Origin: Streptomyces sp. NBC_01296 | Lineage (GTDB): Bacteria; Actinomycetota; Actinomycetes; Streptomycetales; Streptomycetaceae | DNA length: 64,000 nucleotides | Assembly: GCF_035984415.1 (NCBI RefSeq) | Contig: NZ_CP130720.1 | Span: 2,914,001-2,978,000, forward strand | Reading direction: 5' to 3' | Shown: piece by piece, positions 44,472 to 58,032 of the stretch | Layout of the letters: every line of letters begins with the position of its first letter | Position numbering within the stretch: position 1 is the first letter of the stretch | The notes under the pieces: model-generated | Told to the model about the DNA's origin: nothing | The model's database searches: none | The model's input: only the letters and a program-made list of their open reading frames with translations | Made by a program: the position numbers and the translations under genes

Positions 44472-46322
44472 ATGCCCACTCAAAGCATCGGCGCTGGGGG
44501 GAAATTGACCAGCCAGGATTTGCACATCGGGCCGGATGCGGCAGCAGACCGGTATCGGCTGCTCCGGTCGATCGGGCGCGGCGGGGAGGCCGTGCTCTAT
44601 CTCGCGGAGATCGAGCTCGCGGGCGGCGGCGAACCGGTGGTCGTCAAGGTGCTCGACTCCAAGACGACCATCACGCCCGACGAGTTCGACCGGATCAGCC
44701 GCAAGTGGAACGAGCAGGCCGAGCTCCTGCGCTTCGTGCACCGCCCGGGCGTCGTCGGCGTCCGGGAGCACTTCGAGGGGCCGCCGATCCACCGGTCGGG
44801 GGAGTCCGGGACGCTGACCGGTCGGGCCCTCGTCCTCGTGATGAACCACGTCGACGGGCTCGACCTGCGCGACTGGCGCGCGGAACGGAACCTCGCCACC
44901 GCCGCCGAGCGGCGCGAGGTGATGCGGACGCTGGAGCAGCTGGCCGACGTCCTGGACTGGCTGCACTCCGGCAAGGCCACCCCGTCCGGGCGCCAGGTGA
45001 TCCACGGTGACCTGTCACCGGGCAACGTGATGGTGGACGGTCATGGGCAGGCCACCCTGGTGGACTTCGGGCTCAGCAAGCTGACCGCAGACCACCAGAC
45101 GGCGGAGGTGTGGTTCACCCCGGGGTACGCGGCTCCCGAGGTCTTCGACGGAAAGCGCACCCCGGCGGCGGACCGCTACGCCTTCGGGGCGATCGCGTAC
45201 TTCCTGCTGAGCGGCGAGTCCCCGCCCAACTCCCCGGAGCAGCTGGCCCGGGCGATGGCGGCGCTGCCGCAGATCGCGGTGCTGGACGCCGAGCGGCGCG
45301 AGCGGATCACCGCCGTCTATGCGGGCGACCCGACGCAGCGGCCCGTCAGCCTGGCCGGCTGGATGAAGGACGTACGGCACGCGGTCGTGTCCACGACCTC
45401 CTCGACCTCGCAGCGGGCGGTGCAGGACGCGGTCCCGGCGCCGGTTCCGTCGAAGCCGGTGGTACCTCCGCAGCCCGTGGGCCCGCCGGTCCAGACGCCG
45501 GTCGCCGCTGCCGTCCACGCACCGCCCCCGCCGGCCCAGGACGCCCGGCCGCAGCCGCAGCCCCCGTTGCAGCCCCGGCCGGAGCACGTGCCCGCCGGGT
45601 ACGGACCGACGTACCCGCTGCACGAGTCCCCGCCCCCGGGGCCCGCCGCGCCGAAGAGGCGGCGGGCGGGGCTCGTCCTGGGCTCGGTGGCCGCCGTCGT
45701 GGTCATCGCGGCGCTCGCCGTGCTCGGCGTACGGCTGCTGGACAAGGACAAGGGCGGCGACCAGGCCTCGGGCGGCAAGGGCGGCAGCGCCGCCTCCGAC
45801 GCGGCCGTATCGGAGGTGGAGTCCCCGACACCCACTCCCTCACCGAGTGAGAGCGAGAGCGGGAGTTCGGACGCCGGGGCGACACCCGACCCCACCGCCA
45901 GTGGCACCCAGCCGGGCGGCGTCGCGGCGGACATCAAGGCCGCCGACCTGACGCAGCTGACGCCCATCGCGGGACTGGGCAACTTCACCGTCGGAGCCGC
46001 GAAGATCAACACCAAGCAGTACGGGGCGGCCTTCATCGCGAACCCCGACTGCAACGACGAGGCGATCACCGAGTTCGACCTCAACCGCGAGTGGAAGCAC
46101 CTGGAGTTCACCGCCGGGATCGACGACGGCTCCACGCACGAGAAGGGACGCGTCAGCATCTCCCTCGACGGGAAGCCCGCGGCCTTCTCCGAGCTCGTCG
46201 AACTCGGCAAGCCGGCAACGAAGTCGGTGGACGTGACCGATGCCCTGCGGCTGCGCGTCAAGGTGGACATGGGCTGCGACAACGGCACCGTCGTCATCGC
46301 CGCCCCGCAGCTCACCCGCTGA
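44472..46322 (+). CDS. Membrane Ser/Thr protein kinase with extracellular NPCBM-like domain
   Basis: The 616-residue protein has a Hanks-type kinase domain (about 27-300): Gly loop IGRGGEAVLYL, Lys in VVVKVLD, catalytic loop VIHGDLSPGNVMV and metal motif VDFGLSK. The catalytic loop has Gly in place of the Arg of HRD, so activation-loop control may differ from PknB. A Pro/Gln-rich linker (about 315-395) leads to one membrane segment (397-422), an acidic Ser-rich stretch and a C-terminal beta domain (about 489-616) like the NPCBM carbohydrate-binding fold, lying outside the cell. It probably senses an extracellular ligand. The start may be 44472 or TTG 44505. Confidence 0.88.
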   Translation: MPTQSIGAGGKLTSQDLHIGPDAAADRYRLLRSIGRGGEAVLYLAEIELAGGGEPVVVKVLDSKTTITPDEFDRISRKWNEQAELLRFVHRPGVVGVREHFEGPPIHRSGESGTLTGRALVLVMNHVDGLDLRDWRAERNLATAAERREVMRTLEQLADVLDWLHSGKATPSGRQVIHGDLSPGNVMVDGHGQATLVDFGLSKLTADHQTAEVWFTPGYAAPEVFDGKRTPAADRYAFGAIAYFLLSGESPPNSPEQLARAMAALPQIAVLDAERRERITAVYAGDPTQRPVSLAGWMKDVRHAVVSTTSSTSQRAVQDAVPAPVPSKPVVPPQPVGPPVQTPVAAAVHAPPPPAQDARPQPQPPLQPRPEHVPAGYGPTYPLHESPPPGPAAPKRRRAGLVLGSVAAVVVIAALAVLGVRLLDKDKGGDQASGGKGGSAASDAAVSEVESPTPTPSPSESESGSSDAGATPDPTASGTQPGGVAADIKAADLTQLTPIAGLGNFTVGAAKINTKQYGAAFIANPDCNDEAITEFDLNREWKHLEFTAGIDDGSTHEKGRVSISLDGKPAAFSELVELGKPATKSVDVTDALRLRVKVDMGCDNGTVVIAAPQLTR

Positions 46323-46330
46323 ACGGCGGA

Positions 46331-46367
46331 CGGCCCCGCACCGGAAGTGAACTCCGGTGCGGGGCCG
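46331..46367. terminator. Bidirectional hairpin between kinase and gatB
   Basis: CGGCCCCGCACCGGA, loop AGTGAAC, TCCGGTGCGGGGCCG: a perfect 15-base-pair stem between convergent stops. Confidence 0.8.
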
Positions 46368-46387
46368 CCGCCGTACGCAGGGTGCTG

Positions 46388-47896
46388 CTACTCGGAGACG
46401 CCCAGGCGCTCCAGGATGAGCTCCTTGACGCGGGCCGCGTCGGCCTGGCCGCGGGTGGTCTTCATGACCGCGCCGACCAGGGCGCCGACGGCCGCGATCT
46501 TGCCGCCGCGGATCTTGTCCGCGATGGCCGCGTTGCCCGCGATGGCCTCGTCCACGGCCGCGCCGAGCGCGCCCTCGTCCGAGACGACCTTCAGGCCGCG
46601 CTTCTCGACGACCTCGTCGGGGGTGCCCTCGCCGGCGAGGACGCCCTCGAGGACCTGGCGGGCCAGCTTGTCGTTCAGCTCGCCGGCCGCGACCAGGGAC
46701 GCGACGCGCGCGACCTGGGCCGGGGTGATCGGCAGCTCGTCGACGACGACGCCCTGCTCGTTGGCGTTGCGGGCCAGCTCGCCCATCCACCACTTGCGGG
46801 CGGCCGTCGAGTCGGCGCCGGCCTCGATGGTGGCGACGATGGAGTCCACCGCGCCCGCGTTGAGGATGGACTGCATGTCGTGCTCGTTCACGCCCCACTC
46901 CTCGCGGAGCCGGTTGCGGCGCACGCGCGGCATCTCGGGCAGGCCGCCGCGCAGCTCCTCGACCCAGTCGCGGGCCGGGGCGACGGGGACCAGGTCGGGC
47001 TCCGGGAAGTACCGGTAGTCCTCGGCGTTGTCCTTGATGCGGCCGGCGGTGGTGGAGCCGTCCTCCTCGTGGAAGTGCCGGGTCTCCTGCACGATCGTGC
47101 CGCCGGACGAGAGCACCGCCGCGTGGCGCTGGATCTCGAAGCGGGCCGCGCGCTCGACGGAGCGCAGCGAGTTGACGTTCTTCGTCTCGCTGCGGGTGCC
47201 GAACTCGGACTCGGGGGTCGGGCGCAGCGACAGGTTCACGTCGCAGCGCATCTGGCCCTTGTCCATCCGGGCCTCGGACACGCCGAGCGCCTTGATGACC
47301 TCGCGCAGCTCGGCGACGTACGCCTTGGCGACCTCGGGGGCCCGCTCGCCCGCGCCCTCGATCGGCTTGGTGACGATCTCGATGAGCGGGATGCCGGCGC
47401 GGTTGTAGTCCAGCAGGGAGTGGGACGCGCCGTGGATACGGCCGGTGGCGCCGCCGACGTGCAGCGACTTGCCGGTGTCCTCCTCCATGTGGGCGCGCTC
47501 GATCTCCACGCGGAAGATCTCGCCGTCCTCCAGCTGGACGTCGAGGAAGCCGTTGAAGGCGATCGGCTCGTCGTACTGGGAGGTCTGGAAGTTCTTCGGC
47601 ATGTCCGGATAGAAGTAGTTCTTCCGGGCGAAGCGGCACCACTCGGCGATCTCGCAGTTCAGCGCGAGGCCGATCTTGATGGCCGACTCGATGCCGATCG
47701 CGTTGACGACGGGCAGCGAGCCGGGCAGACCGAGGCAGGTGGGGCAGGTCTGCGAGTTGGGCTCGGCGCCCAGCTCGGTCGAGCAGCCGCAGAACATCTT
47801 GGTCTTGGTGCCGAGCTCGACATGGACCTCGAGGCCCATGACGGGGTCGTACGACGCGAGGGCGTCCTCGTACGACAGCAGTTCGGTGACGGTCAC
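46388..47896 (-). CDS. gatB: Asp/Glu-tRNA(Asn/Gln) amidotransferase subunit B
   Basis: The 502-residue subunit activates the side chain of misacylated Glu-tRNA(Gln) or Asp-tRNA(Asn) with ATP and passes it to ammonia from GatA. The N-terminal signature [21 protein letters not shown], the Cys-pair zinc site (CGCS, CPTCLG) and the C-terminal helical YqeY-like tail are complete. It is last in the gatC-gatA-small protein-gatB unit. The GTG has AGAGGGAAG upstream. Confidence 0.97.
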   Translation of the reverse strand: MTVTELLSYEDALASYDPVMGLEVHVELGTKTKMFCGCSTELGAEPNSQTCPTCLGLPGSLPVVNAIGIESAIKIGLALNCEIAEWCRFARKNYFYPDMPKNFQTSQYDEPIAFNGFLDVQLEDGEIFRVEIERAHMEEDTGKSLHVGGATGRIHGASHSLLDYNRAGIPLIEIVTKPIEGAGERAPEVAKAYVAELREVIKALGVSEARMDKGQMRCDVNLSLRPTPESEFGTRSETKNVNSLRSVERAARFEIQRHAAVLSSGGTIVQETRHFHEEDGSTTAGRIKDNAEDYRYFPEPDLVPVAPARDWVEELRGGLPEMPRVRRNRLREEWGVNEHDMQSILNAGAVDSIVATIEAGADSTAARKWWMGELARNANEQGVVVDELPITPAQVARVASLVAAGELNDKLARQVLEGVLAGEGTPDEVVEKRGLKVVSDEGALGAAVDEAIAGNAAIADKIRGGKIAAVGALVGAVMKTTRGQADAARVKELILERLGVSE

Positions 47897-47911
47897 AGTG
47901 AAACTTCCCTC

Positions 47912-48157
47912 TCAGCCCAGCAGGACGTCGTCGTCGCCGAGGCGCTTCAGCTCGCGGTACAGGATCGCGAGGCCGGTGACGATGGCGGCGGCGGACACAA
48001 CGGCGTCGACCAGCTTCAGCGTGTCGTGCTCGGAGCGGGCCTTCTTGGCCTGCTTGATCACGCTGAAGGCACCGAACGCGGTGGTGCCGATCGACAGGTA
48101 CGTACCGGACTTGGACTTCTTGAAGCCCTTGGCCTTGGACAGTGCGCTACCACTCAC
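47912..48157 (-). CDS. Small membrane protein between gatA and gatB
   Basis: The 81-residue product has two weak hydrophobic segments (about 18-36 and 50-67) in a basic sequence starting [18 protein letters not shown]. It begins inside the gatA stop codon (GTGA overlap) and ends 15 bases before gatB. A protein in this position is kept in other Streptomyces (the SCO5500 position, from memory). Function unknown. Confidence 0.75.
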   Translation of the reverse strand: MSGSALSKAKGFKKSKSGTYLSIGTTAFGAFSVIKQAKKARSEHDTLKLVDAVVSAAAIVTGLAILYRELKRLGDDDVLLG

Positions 48158-49650
48158 AGCGACGGTGCCTCCTCAAGCAGCGGGTGACCCCAGCGCTCGA
48201 CGAAGGCTGCCTCCACGGCGGCGCCGACCTTGTACAGCCGGTCGTCCTTCATCGCCGGGGCGATGATCTGCAGCCCGACCGGCAGGCCGTCCTCCGGCGC
48301 CAGGCCGCACGGGAGCGACATGGCGGAGTTGCCGGCCAGGTTGGTCGGGATGGTGCACAGGTCCGCGAGGTACATCGCCAGCGGGTCGTCGGTGCGCTCA
48401 CCGATCGCGAAGGCGGTGGTCGGGGTCGTCGGGGAGACGATCACGTCGACCTGCTCGAAGGACTTCTCGAAGTCCTTGGTGATGAGCGTGCGGACCTTCT
48501 GGGCGGAGCCGTAGTACGCGTCGTAGTAGCCGGAGCTCAGCGCGTACGTACCGAGGATGATGCGGCGCTTGACCTCGTCGCCGAAGCCGGCTTCGCGGGT
48601 GAGCGCGGTGACGTCCTCGGCGGACTTGGTGCCGTCGTCGCCGACGCGCAGGCCGTAGCGCATGGCGTCGAAGCGGGCCAGGTTCGAGGAGCACTCGGAC
48701 GGCGCGATGAGGTAGTACGCGGCCATCGCGAGGTCGAAGGAAGGGCAGTCCAGCTCGACGATCTCGGCGCCCAGCTCCTTGAGGAGCTCGACGGACTCGT
48801 TGAAGCGCTGGACGACGCCGGCCTGGTAGCCCTCGCCGGCGAACTGCTTGACGACACCGACGCGCATGCCGGCGACGGAGCCGTTGCGGGCCGCCTCGAC
48901 GACCGGCGGGACCGGGGCGTCGATGGAGGTGGAGTCCAGCGGGTCGTGGCCGGCGATGACCTCGTGGAGGAGCGCCGCGTCCAGGACCGTACGGGCGCAG
49001 GGCCCGCCCTGGTCGAGGGAGGAGGAGAAGGCGACCATGCCGTAGCGGGAGACCCCGCCGTACGTGGGCTTCACGCCGACCGTGCCCGTGACGGCGGCGG
49101 GCTGGCGGATGGAGCCGCCGGTGTCCGTGCCGATCGCGAGGGGGGCCTGGAAGGCGGCCAGCGCGGCCGCGGAGCCGCCGCCGGAGCCGCCGGGGATGCG
49201 GGTGAGGTCCCAGGGGTTGCCGGTGGGCCCGTACGCGCTGTTCTCGGTGGAGGACCCCATGGCGAACTCGTCCATGTTGGTCTTGCCGAGGATGACGACG
49301 TCGGCTTCCTTGAGCTTGCGCGTCAGGGTGGCGTCGTACGGCGGGATCCAGCCTTCGAGGATCTTCGAACCGACGGTGGTCGGGACCCCGACGGTGGTGA
49401 AGATGTCCTTGAGGGCGAGCGGCACGCCGGCCAGCGGGCCGAGCTTCTCGCCGCGCTCGCGCTTGGCGTCGACGGCGCGCGCCTGGGCCAGGGCGCCCTC
49501 GCGGTCGACGTGCAGGAAGGCGTGGACCTTCTCGTCGGTCGCGTCGATGCGGGCCAGGTGGGCCTCGGTGACCTCGACGGCCGTGAGCTCGCCGGAGGCG
49601 ATCTTCTCGGCGGTCGCGGCGGCCGTGAGCTTGATGATCTGGTCAGTCAT
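48154..49650 (-). CDS. gatA: Asp/Glu-tRNA(Asn/Gln) amidotransferase subunit A
   Basis: The 498-residue amidase releases ammonia from glutamine for the GatB reaction. The Ser-cisSer-Lys triad is visible: Lys in [14 protein letters not shown], Ser in [13 protein letters not shown] and the nucleophilic Ser in [14 protein letters not shown]. It follows gatC by 5 bases and overlaps the next small gene by 4 bases. Confidence 0.97.
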   Translation of the reverse strand: MTDQIIKLTAAATAEKIASGELTAVEVTEAHLARIDATDEKVHAFLHVDREGALAQARAVDAKRERGEKLGPLAGVPLALKDIFTTVGVPTTVGSKILEGWIPPYDATLTRKLKEADVVILGKTNMDEFAMGSSTENSAYGPTGNPWDLTRIPGGSGGGSAAALAAFQAPLAIGTDTGGSIRQPAAVTGTVGVKPTYGGVSRYGMVAFSSSLDQGGPCARTVLDAALLHEVIAGHDPLDSTSIDAPVPPVVEAARNGSVAGMRVGVVKQFAGEGYQAGVVQRFNESVELLKELGAEIVELDCPSFDLAMAAYYLIAPSECSSNLARFDAMRYGLRVGDDGTKSAEDVTALTREAGFGDEVKRRIILGTYALSSGYYDAYYGSAQKVRTLITKDFEKSFEQVDVIVSPTTPTTAFAIGERTDDPLAMYLADLCTIPTNLAGNSAMSLPCGLAPEDGLPVGLQIIAPAMKDDRLYKVGAAVEAAFVERWGHPLLEEAPSL

Positions 49651-49655
49651 GGTTG

Positions 49656-49952
49656 TTAGTCCTCCCCCAGGATCTGCGGCACCTTGAAACGCTGCTGCTC
49701 CTGGGCGGGAGCGCCGGAAAGCGCCTGCTCGGGGGTGAGCGACGGTCGGACCTCGTCCGCGCGCATGACGTTCGTCAGCGGCAGCGGGTGGGAGGTCGGC
49801 GGGACGTCTTGGTCGGCGACCTCGGAAACGCGGGCGACCGCGCCGATGATGTCGTCGAGCTGTCCGGCGAAGTGGTCCAGCTCTTCGGCCTTGAGCTCCA
49901 GACGTGCCAGCCGAGCGAGGTGGGCAACCTCCTCGCGCGTGATGCCAGGCAT
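49656..49952 (-). CDS. gatC: Asp/Glu-tRNA(Asn/Gln) amidotransferase subunit C
   Basis: The 98-residue subunit stabilises the GatA-GatB complex. The N-terminal [17 protein letters not shown] and the later DEVRPSL are standard. It is the first gene of the gat operon and lies 126 bases upstream (in the reading sense, downstream of) the c-di-GMP gene on the same strand. Confidence 0.95.
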   Translation of the reverse strand: MPGITREEVAHLARLARLELKAEELDHFAGQLDDIIGAVARVSEVADQDVPPTSHPLPLTNVMRADEVRPSLTPEQALSGAPAQEQQRFKVPQILGED

Positions 49953-50077
49953 GCAGCGATCCTCTGGGGGTGGTGAGTGTGTAGTTTCGTGCCCAATCCT
50001 ATGGGGCGGGGCCCCGGACCCACGAAACCGTTTCCCACCAGGGGTCCCTGCGGGCCCGGCGCCGGCTGCCGCATCGG

Positions 50078-52276
50078 CTACTGGGCCGGGGTTTCCGCGC
50101 GGGTCGGGGAGGCCGAGAGTTCCGCCGTGATGTCCGCCGGACGGCGCCAGCCGCGTTCGCCTCGGGCCAGGAGCCAGGCCGTGGCCTCCTGCGGGGGCAT
50201 GGCGGCCGCGACCAGCCAGCCCTGGACGGCGTCGCAGCCCAGGTCGCGCAGGCGTTCCCAGGTCTCGTCGTCCTCCACGCCCTCGGCGACGACGAGCAGG
50301 CCCAGCGAGTGCGCCAGGTCCACCGTGCAGCGCACGATCTCCGCGTCCTGCGCGTCCACGGCGAGCCGCGCCACGAACGAGCGGTCGATCTTCAGCTCGC
50401 TGACCGGCAGCCGCCGCAGGTGCACCAGGGAGGAGTAGCCCGTGCCGAAGTCGTCGAGCGACATCTTCACGCCGTGGCCCGTCAGGCCCGCCATGGTGTC
50501 GGCCGCCCGCTGCGGGTCCTCCAGCAGCACGTGTTCCGTTATTTCCAGCTGGAGCCCGCTGGCCGGGACCCCGTGCCGGGCCAGCCGGGCCGCGACCGCG
50601 CCCGCGAAGCCGGGCGTGTGGACGTCGCGCGGCGAGACGTTGACGGCGACCGGGACCTTCAGGCCCTGCGCCCGCCAGCGCGCCACCTGGGCGAGGGCCG
50701 TCTCGAGGACGTACTCGGTGAGGTGGGGCATGAGCCCCGAGGTCTCGGCGATCGCGATGAACTCGTCCGGCGAGACCCGGCCCCGCTCCGGATGCACCCA
50801 GCGCACCAGGGCTTCGAGCCCAGCCACGTGGCCGTCGAAGCGGACCTTGGGCTGGTAGTGGAGTTCCACTTCACCGGCGTCGAGGGCCCGCCGCAGATCG
50901 CCGAGGAGGCCGAGGCGGTCGGGGGTGTTGCTGTCCCGCTTGGACTCGTACACTTCCACGCCGGTACGGTCCCGCTTCGCCTGGTACATCGCGACGTCGG
51001 CGCGGCGCAGCAGCCCCTCCGCGTCGAGCGCGTGGTCGGGGAACACGGCGAGGCCGGCGCTGGCCTCCAGGACGAGGGTCAGGCCGTCCAGGTCGAGGGG
51101 CGAGCTGAGCTCGGCGACGAGGTGGCGGGCGACCCGCTGGGCGCTGGTGGTGGAATCGGCGACGGGCAGGAGCACGGCGAACTCGTCGCCGCCGAGGCGG
51201 GCGGCCTCGGCGTCCTCGGGCAGGGCCTGGCGGAGCCGGTCGGCGATCTGGAGGAGCAGCCGGTCGCCGGCGAGGTGGCCCAGCGTGTCGTTGACCGCGC
51301 GGAACCGGTCCAGGTCGATCAACACAAGAGCTGACCGGGTGCCCAAACGTTCAGCCTCGTCCAGAGCGGACCACGCCCGCTCCAGGAGCCACTGCCGGTT
51401 CGGCAGCCCGGTCAGCGGATCGCGCAGCTGCTCCTCGGCGCGCGCCCGGGCGATCCACAAGGTGGAGTCGAGGGCGATCAGCGGTACGGCGAACAGCGGC
51501 AGGAGCACCGGCTGCGTCACGGCGACCACGCAGATCAGCGGGGCGATGCCGAGCAGGGCGACGGCTACTAACGCCTGCCGGAGCAGGGCCGTGCGGGCGA
51601 CGGTGGGCAGGGCGCCGCCGCGCGGGGTCAGCGCCATCCACAGCAGCACCTTGGTGACCAGCAGGTAGGCGAGGGCCACCAGGACGATCTCGGGGACCGC
51701 CTCCAGCCCCCAGGTGGTGGGCCGCCACGGGGTCTCGACGGTCGGCGCCTCGCCGAACGCGGTGAGCACGAGGGCCCCCGCGCCGATGCCGAGGATGTCG
51801 GTGGCGCCGTGCAGCAGCCCTTGCCGCCAGCGGTGCCGGCGGGCCGCCCCGACCAGGGACACCACCGCGAGCGAGACGAGTCCCGCGGGCACCCAGCCGT
51901 ACAGGAGGAGCACGCCGAGGGTGAGGGCCGCGCCCGACCCGGTGCCGCCCCACCAGCGGTCGCGGCCCAGCGCGACCAGGTGGCCGACGATGATGCCGGT
52001 CAGCAGGGCGAGCGCCCACCCGACCGGGCCGCCGGGGAACAGGGCATGACGGTCGCTCAGCGCGGAGACGATGCCGGCCGCGAGGACCACGGCGGACAGG
52101 CCCACGACGATGAAGGGCAGCACGGTGCGCTGCGCCGCTCCGCCCGATCCCGTGCCGGTGTCGAGCGGGTGGGTGTCCGGCGTCCTGGAACCCAGGAAAC
52201 CGAGCCGGCCCGTCCGCATGGACGGGATCTCCCCGCCGACATCAGGTGACGGGTCGGCGCTTTCGGTGGGTTTCAT
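50078..52276 (-). CDS. rmdB: Membrane GGDEF-EAL c-di-GMP enzyme, RmdB-like, with a TTA codon
   Basis: The 732-residue protein has a membrane N-terminus (about 45-265), a GGDEF domain with the motif at 362-366 and an EAL domain with the motif at 488-490. Both motifs, and the DD motif [10 protein letters not shown] and ENVS-type metal residues (AVNVSPRD), look intact, while the RxxD inhibitory site is missing (PEDA). The family both makes and breaks c-di-GMP; RmdB of S. coelicolor is a phosphodiesterase affecting aerial mycelium formation, and sits between ligA and gat as here. Codon 236 is TTA (51569-51571), which ties translation to bldA tRNA. The ATG at 52276 has AGAGGG 6 bases upstream. Confidence 0.9.
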   Translation of the reverse strand: MKPTESADPSPDVGGEIPSMRTGRLGFLGSRTPDTHPLDTGTGSGGAAQRTVLPFIVVGLSAVVLAAGIVSALSDRHALFPGGPVGWALALLTGIIVGHLVALGRDRWWGGTGSGAALTLGVLLLYGWVPAGLVSLAVVSLVGAARRHRWRQGLLHGATDILGIGAGALVLTAFGEAPTVETPWRPTTWGLEAVPEIVLVALAYLLVTKVLLWMALTPRGGALPTVARTALLRQALVAVALLGIAPLICVVAVTQPVLLPLFAVPLIALDSTLWIARARAEEQLRDPLTGLPNRQWLLERAWSALDEAERLGTRSALVLIDLDRFRAVNDTLGHLAGDRLLLQIADRLRQALPEDAEAARLGGDEFAVLLPVADSTTSAQRVARHLVAELSSPLDLDGLTLVLEASAGLAVFPDHALDAEGLLRRADVAMYQAKRDRTGVEVYESKRDSNTPDRLGLLGDLRRALDAGEVELHYQPKVRFDGHVAGLEALVRWVHPERGRVSPDEFIAIAETSGLMPHLTEYVLETALAQVARWRAQGLKVPVAVNVSPRDVHTPGFAGAVAARLARHGVPASGLQLEITEHVLLEDPQRAADTMAGLTGHGVKMSLDDFGTGYSSLVHLRRLPVSELKIDRSFVARLAVDAQDAEIVRCTVDLAHSLGLLVVAEGVEDDETWERLRDLGCDAVQGWLVAAAMPPQEATAWLLARGERGWRRPADITAELSASPTRAETPAQ

Positions 52277-52674
52277 GCCCGTCCCTCTCACAGCCGGCAA
52301 TGCCGATGCCACGCGATGGCCCCGATGTCATGCCATCACGGCTGGAATCGCATCACGCAGCCGTGCACGACAGGCGCACCCCTCAACAGTAGGACGCGAG
52401 AGGCTCCCAGGGGCAGCGGTCGGCGGCGGTTGCCCGAATGCGACCCAGCCATCCTCATCAGTACGGTATCCGCCGAACGGGTGAGTTTGGACCAGGACCC
52501 TCAGGTCACCCATCCGATGATCCGACAGGTCACCGCCCTGCGAACAGCCCTGTACCAGCCTTTTACCACCGGGCGTTGCGCCCGGCGTGCGCCCGCCCGT
52601 ACGGCCGCACACCACGCATCCGTTCGCGCGGGCCACTTTCCCCGTTCGCGTCCCGCCGTGTCGTTCAGGGGGTG
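52277..52674. other. 398-base intergenic region between ligA and the RmdB-like gene
   Basis: No gene is recognisable in any frame. It holds a CCGGGCG-TTG-CGCCCGG hairpin (52569-52585), which may end ligA transcription on the minus strand, and must contain the promoter of the c-di-GMP gene. No tRNA or other RNA structure was noticed. Confidence 0.5.
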
Positions 52675-55899
<3,225 letters not shown>

Positions 55900-55903
<4 letters not shown>

Positions 55904-56589
55904 CGGCCGGGCCTGACGCTCAGGTCGTTGACCTCGGCGTCGCGCGGCAGGTCCACGGCCATCAGGATCGTGGTGGCCACGGACTCGGGGTCGATCCACT
56001 GGGCGGGGTCGTACTCCTTGCCCTCCTGGGAGTGGACCTTGGCCTGCATCGCGGTCGCGGTCCGGCCGGGGTAGACGGAGGTGACCCGGATGCCGTTCTG
56101 CTTCTCCTCGGCGCGCAGCGAGTCGGCGAGCGCCTTGAGCCCGTGCTTGGAGGCGGCGTACGCGCTCCAGTCGGCGTGGGCGGCGAGGCCGGCGCCGGAG
56201 TTCACGAAGACCACGGTGGCGCGGGAGGCGCGCAGGGTGGGCAGCAGCAGCCGGGTGACCTCGGCGGGGGCGATCAGGTTCACGTTGAGCTGCTGGTGCC
56301 AGGTCTTGGGGCGCAGCTCGCCGACGGGGCCGAGGTCGACGATCCCGGCGATGTGCAGGAGGGAGTCGATCCGCTCGGGGACGGGCTGCTTGGAGAAGGC
56401 CCAGGACAGCCGGTCGGGGTCGGCGAGGTCCCCGACGAGGGCGCGGGAGCCGGGGAAGCGCTCGACGAGCTGCTTGCCGCGGGCGGCGTCGCGGGCGAGC
56501 AGGACGAGGTCGTCGCCGCGTGCGTGCAGCCGTGCGGCGACGGCGGCGCCGATGCCTGCCCCGGCACCGGTGATCAGGTGAGTAGCCAT
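55900..56589 (-). CDS. Short-chain dehydrogenase/reductase
   Basis: The 229-residue SDR has the cofactor motif TGAGAGIGAAVAARL, the NAG-like HIAGIVDLG, the Ser in VFVNSGAG and YAASKHG with the catalytic Tyr and Lys. Substrate unknown. The ATG at 56589 is used; an in-frame ATG three codons upstream has a GGGGG SD at usable distance. It overlaps the methionine-synthase-like gene by 4 bases. Confidence 0.88.
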
Positions 56590-56632
56590 ACGCCCCATGC
56601 TCGCACCCCCGGCGCGCTGCCCCGGGCCCCGG

Positions 56633-57595
56633 TCACCGGCCCCCCGCCGCTCGGTAGGCCGCCTCGACGGCGCCGCGGGCGGCGGCCGCCTGGGCCGCCG
56701 TGACGGGCGGCAGGTACGCGTGCCCGACCAGCGCACTCGGGGCCGCCGCCACGACCGCCGCCCGCAGGTCCCGGGGCCCGGCCCAGTACTGCAGTGCGTC
56801 GCCGCGTACGTCGGCCAGCGCGGCTGCACGGTCCGGCGCGGGCGGGGTGAATCGGCCGCGCGCGGCCCGGACGTGCTCGCTCCAGCGGTCCTCCCAGAAC
56901 TCCACGGTCCAGCCGGTCCAGTCGGCGGCCGCCCGCTCCGCCCGGGCCTGGGCGCCGAGCAGCCACCAGCCGACGCTGCGGCGTGCGGGGTCGATGTGCA
57001 GTCCCGCGCCGGCGGGGGACGTGTACGCGGTGTGGCGGGGGGCGTCCCCGAGCCGGCGCAGGAGGTCGGGGCCCTCGGTGAGGGGGTGGTCCGCACAGAG
57101 GTCGAGCACATGGCAGCGGTCGGCGCCGATGGTGACCACGGCCGTCATCGGCTCGGCCTCTCCCAGTTCCTCGTCCTCGGGGCCGAGCGTGAACAGGGGG
57201 TACGAGGTTCCCGTGGTGCTGTGGTCGTCGGCCGGGTCCAGGCCGAGCCGGGTCCGCAGGCCGGTCTGGCCCTCGTAGGCCCAGCGCACCTGCCAGTCCG
57301 GCCAGGCATGGCGCAGCAGGGTGAGGGCCGCGCTGCGCGTGCGCATCGCGGCCGACGACCCCTCCTGGACGAAGAGGAGCAGCTCGCGGCGCTCGGGGTC
57401 GACCAGGACTCCGGCCTCGACCGAGTCGTCGGAGCGGCGGAAGGCCTCGTCACGGGCGATGTGGGTGCGCAGCAGGGGCAGCAGGACGTCCGGGCCGGCC
57501 AGGAGGTGGAGGTCCAGGCTGTGCGCGCCCCAGGAGTCGTAGGCGCCCTGGTGGCCGTCGGGGCCCGCGAGGACGTGGACGGCGGGGTGGCTCAT
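56633..57595 (-). CDS. Conserved hypothetical protein
   Basis: The 320-residue soluble protein begins MSHPAVHVLAGPDGHQ and has many Trp residues late in the chain (VEFWEDRWSEHVRAARGRF). I recognise no domain, signal or catalytic motif. Its ATG overlaps the stop of the upstream DUF1330 gene, and the SDR gene starts 43 bases downstream, so it belongs to the ligA unit. Confidence 0.75.
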   Translation of the reverse strand: MSHPAVHVLAGPDGHQGAYDSWGAHSLDLHLLAGPDVLLPLLRTHIARDEAFRRSDDSVEAGVLVDPERRELLLFVQEGSSAAMRTRSAALTLLRHAWPDWQVRWAYEGQTGLRTRLGLDPADDHSTTGTSYPLFTLGPEDEELGEAEPMTAVVTIGADRCHVLDLCADHPLTEGPDLLRRLGDAPRHTAYTSPAGAGLHIDPARRSVGWWLLGAQARAERAAADWTGWTVEFWEDRWSEHVRAARGRFTPPAPDRAAALADVRGDALQYWAGPRDLRAAVVAAAPSALVGHAYLPPVTAAQAAAARGAVEAAYRAAGGR

Positions 57596-57939
57596 CGCAG
57601 ACCCGCTTCGTCGCGCAGGCGGGCCGCCGTCTTCGCGGCGTCGTAGCCGGGCGGGACGCCGTCCACCAGGATGACCTCGCCCGGGATGTGCCGGGTGCGG
57701 AGCGGGATCAGGGCCTGGTAGGCCGGGCAGGCGTACCAGGCGCGGGCCCGCTCGATGTCGGGGAAGGCGAGGACCACCACGGTCCCGGGGAAGGGGCCTT
57801 CCATGACCTCGACCTGCGCCCCGTGGACGAGGAAGCTGCCCCCGAAGGGGTCCATCGTCGACTGGATCTCCTCGATGTAGTGGAGGATCTCCTCGTTCAT
57901 GGTCTCGGGCCGGATGTGGGCGATGGCGTACGCGGTCAT
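57592..57939 (-). CDS. DUF1330 family protein
   Basis: The 115-residue ferredoxin-like fold protein has the DUF1330 signatures: a short strand YAIAHI, GGSFLVHGAQVEVMEG, and FPDIERARAWYACPAYQAL in the second half. Members are dimeric alpha-beta barrels of unclear role. It is the first gene of the five-gene unit that ends in ligA. Confidence 0.88.
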   Translation of the reverse strand: MTAYAIAHIRPETMNEEILHYIEEIQSTMDPFGGSFLVHGAQVEVMEGPFPGTVVVLAFPDIERARAWYACPAYQALIPLRTRHIPGEVILVDGVPPGYDAAKTAARLRDEAGLR

Positions 57940-58032
57940 GGCCGTGACCTCCGCGGTCTCAAGTGGCGTGGCGGATCGATCTGTTGATCTGATCCTGCCA
58001 AGCCGGGGAGGCGGAGGCCATGACCTCCGGGG

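Noticed and set aside
52328..52636. 102-residue minus-strand open frame upstream of ligA's end
   Set aside because: Its CVVCGRTGG start recalls a zinc motif, but there is no SD, no conservation cue and the codon bias is poor.
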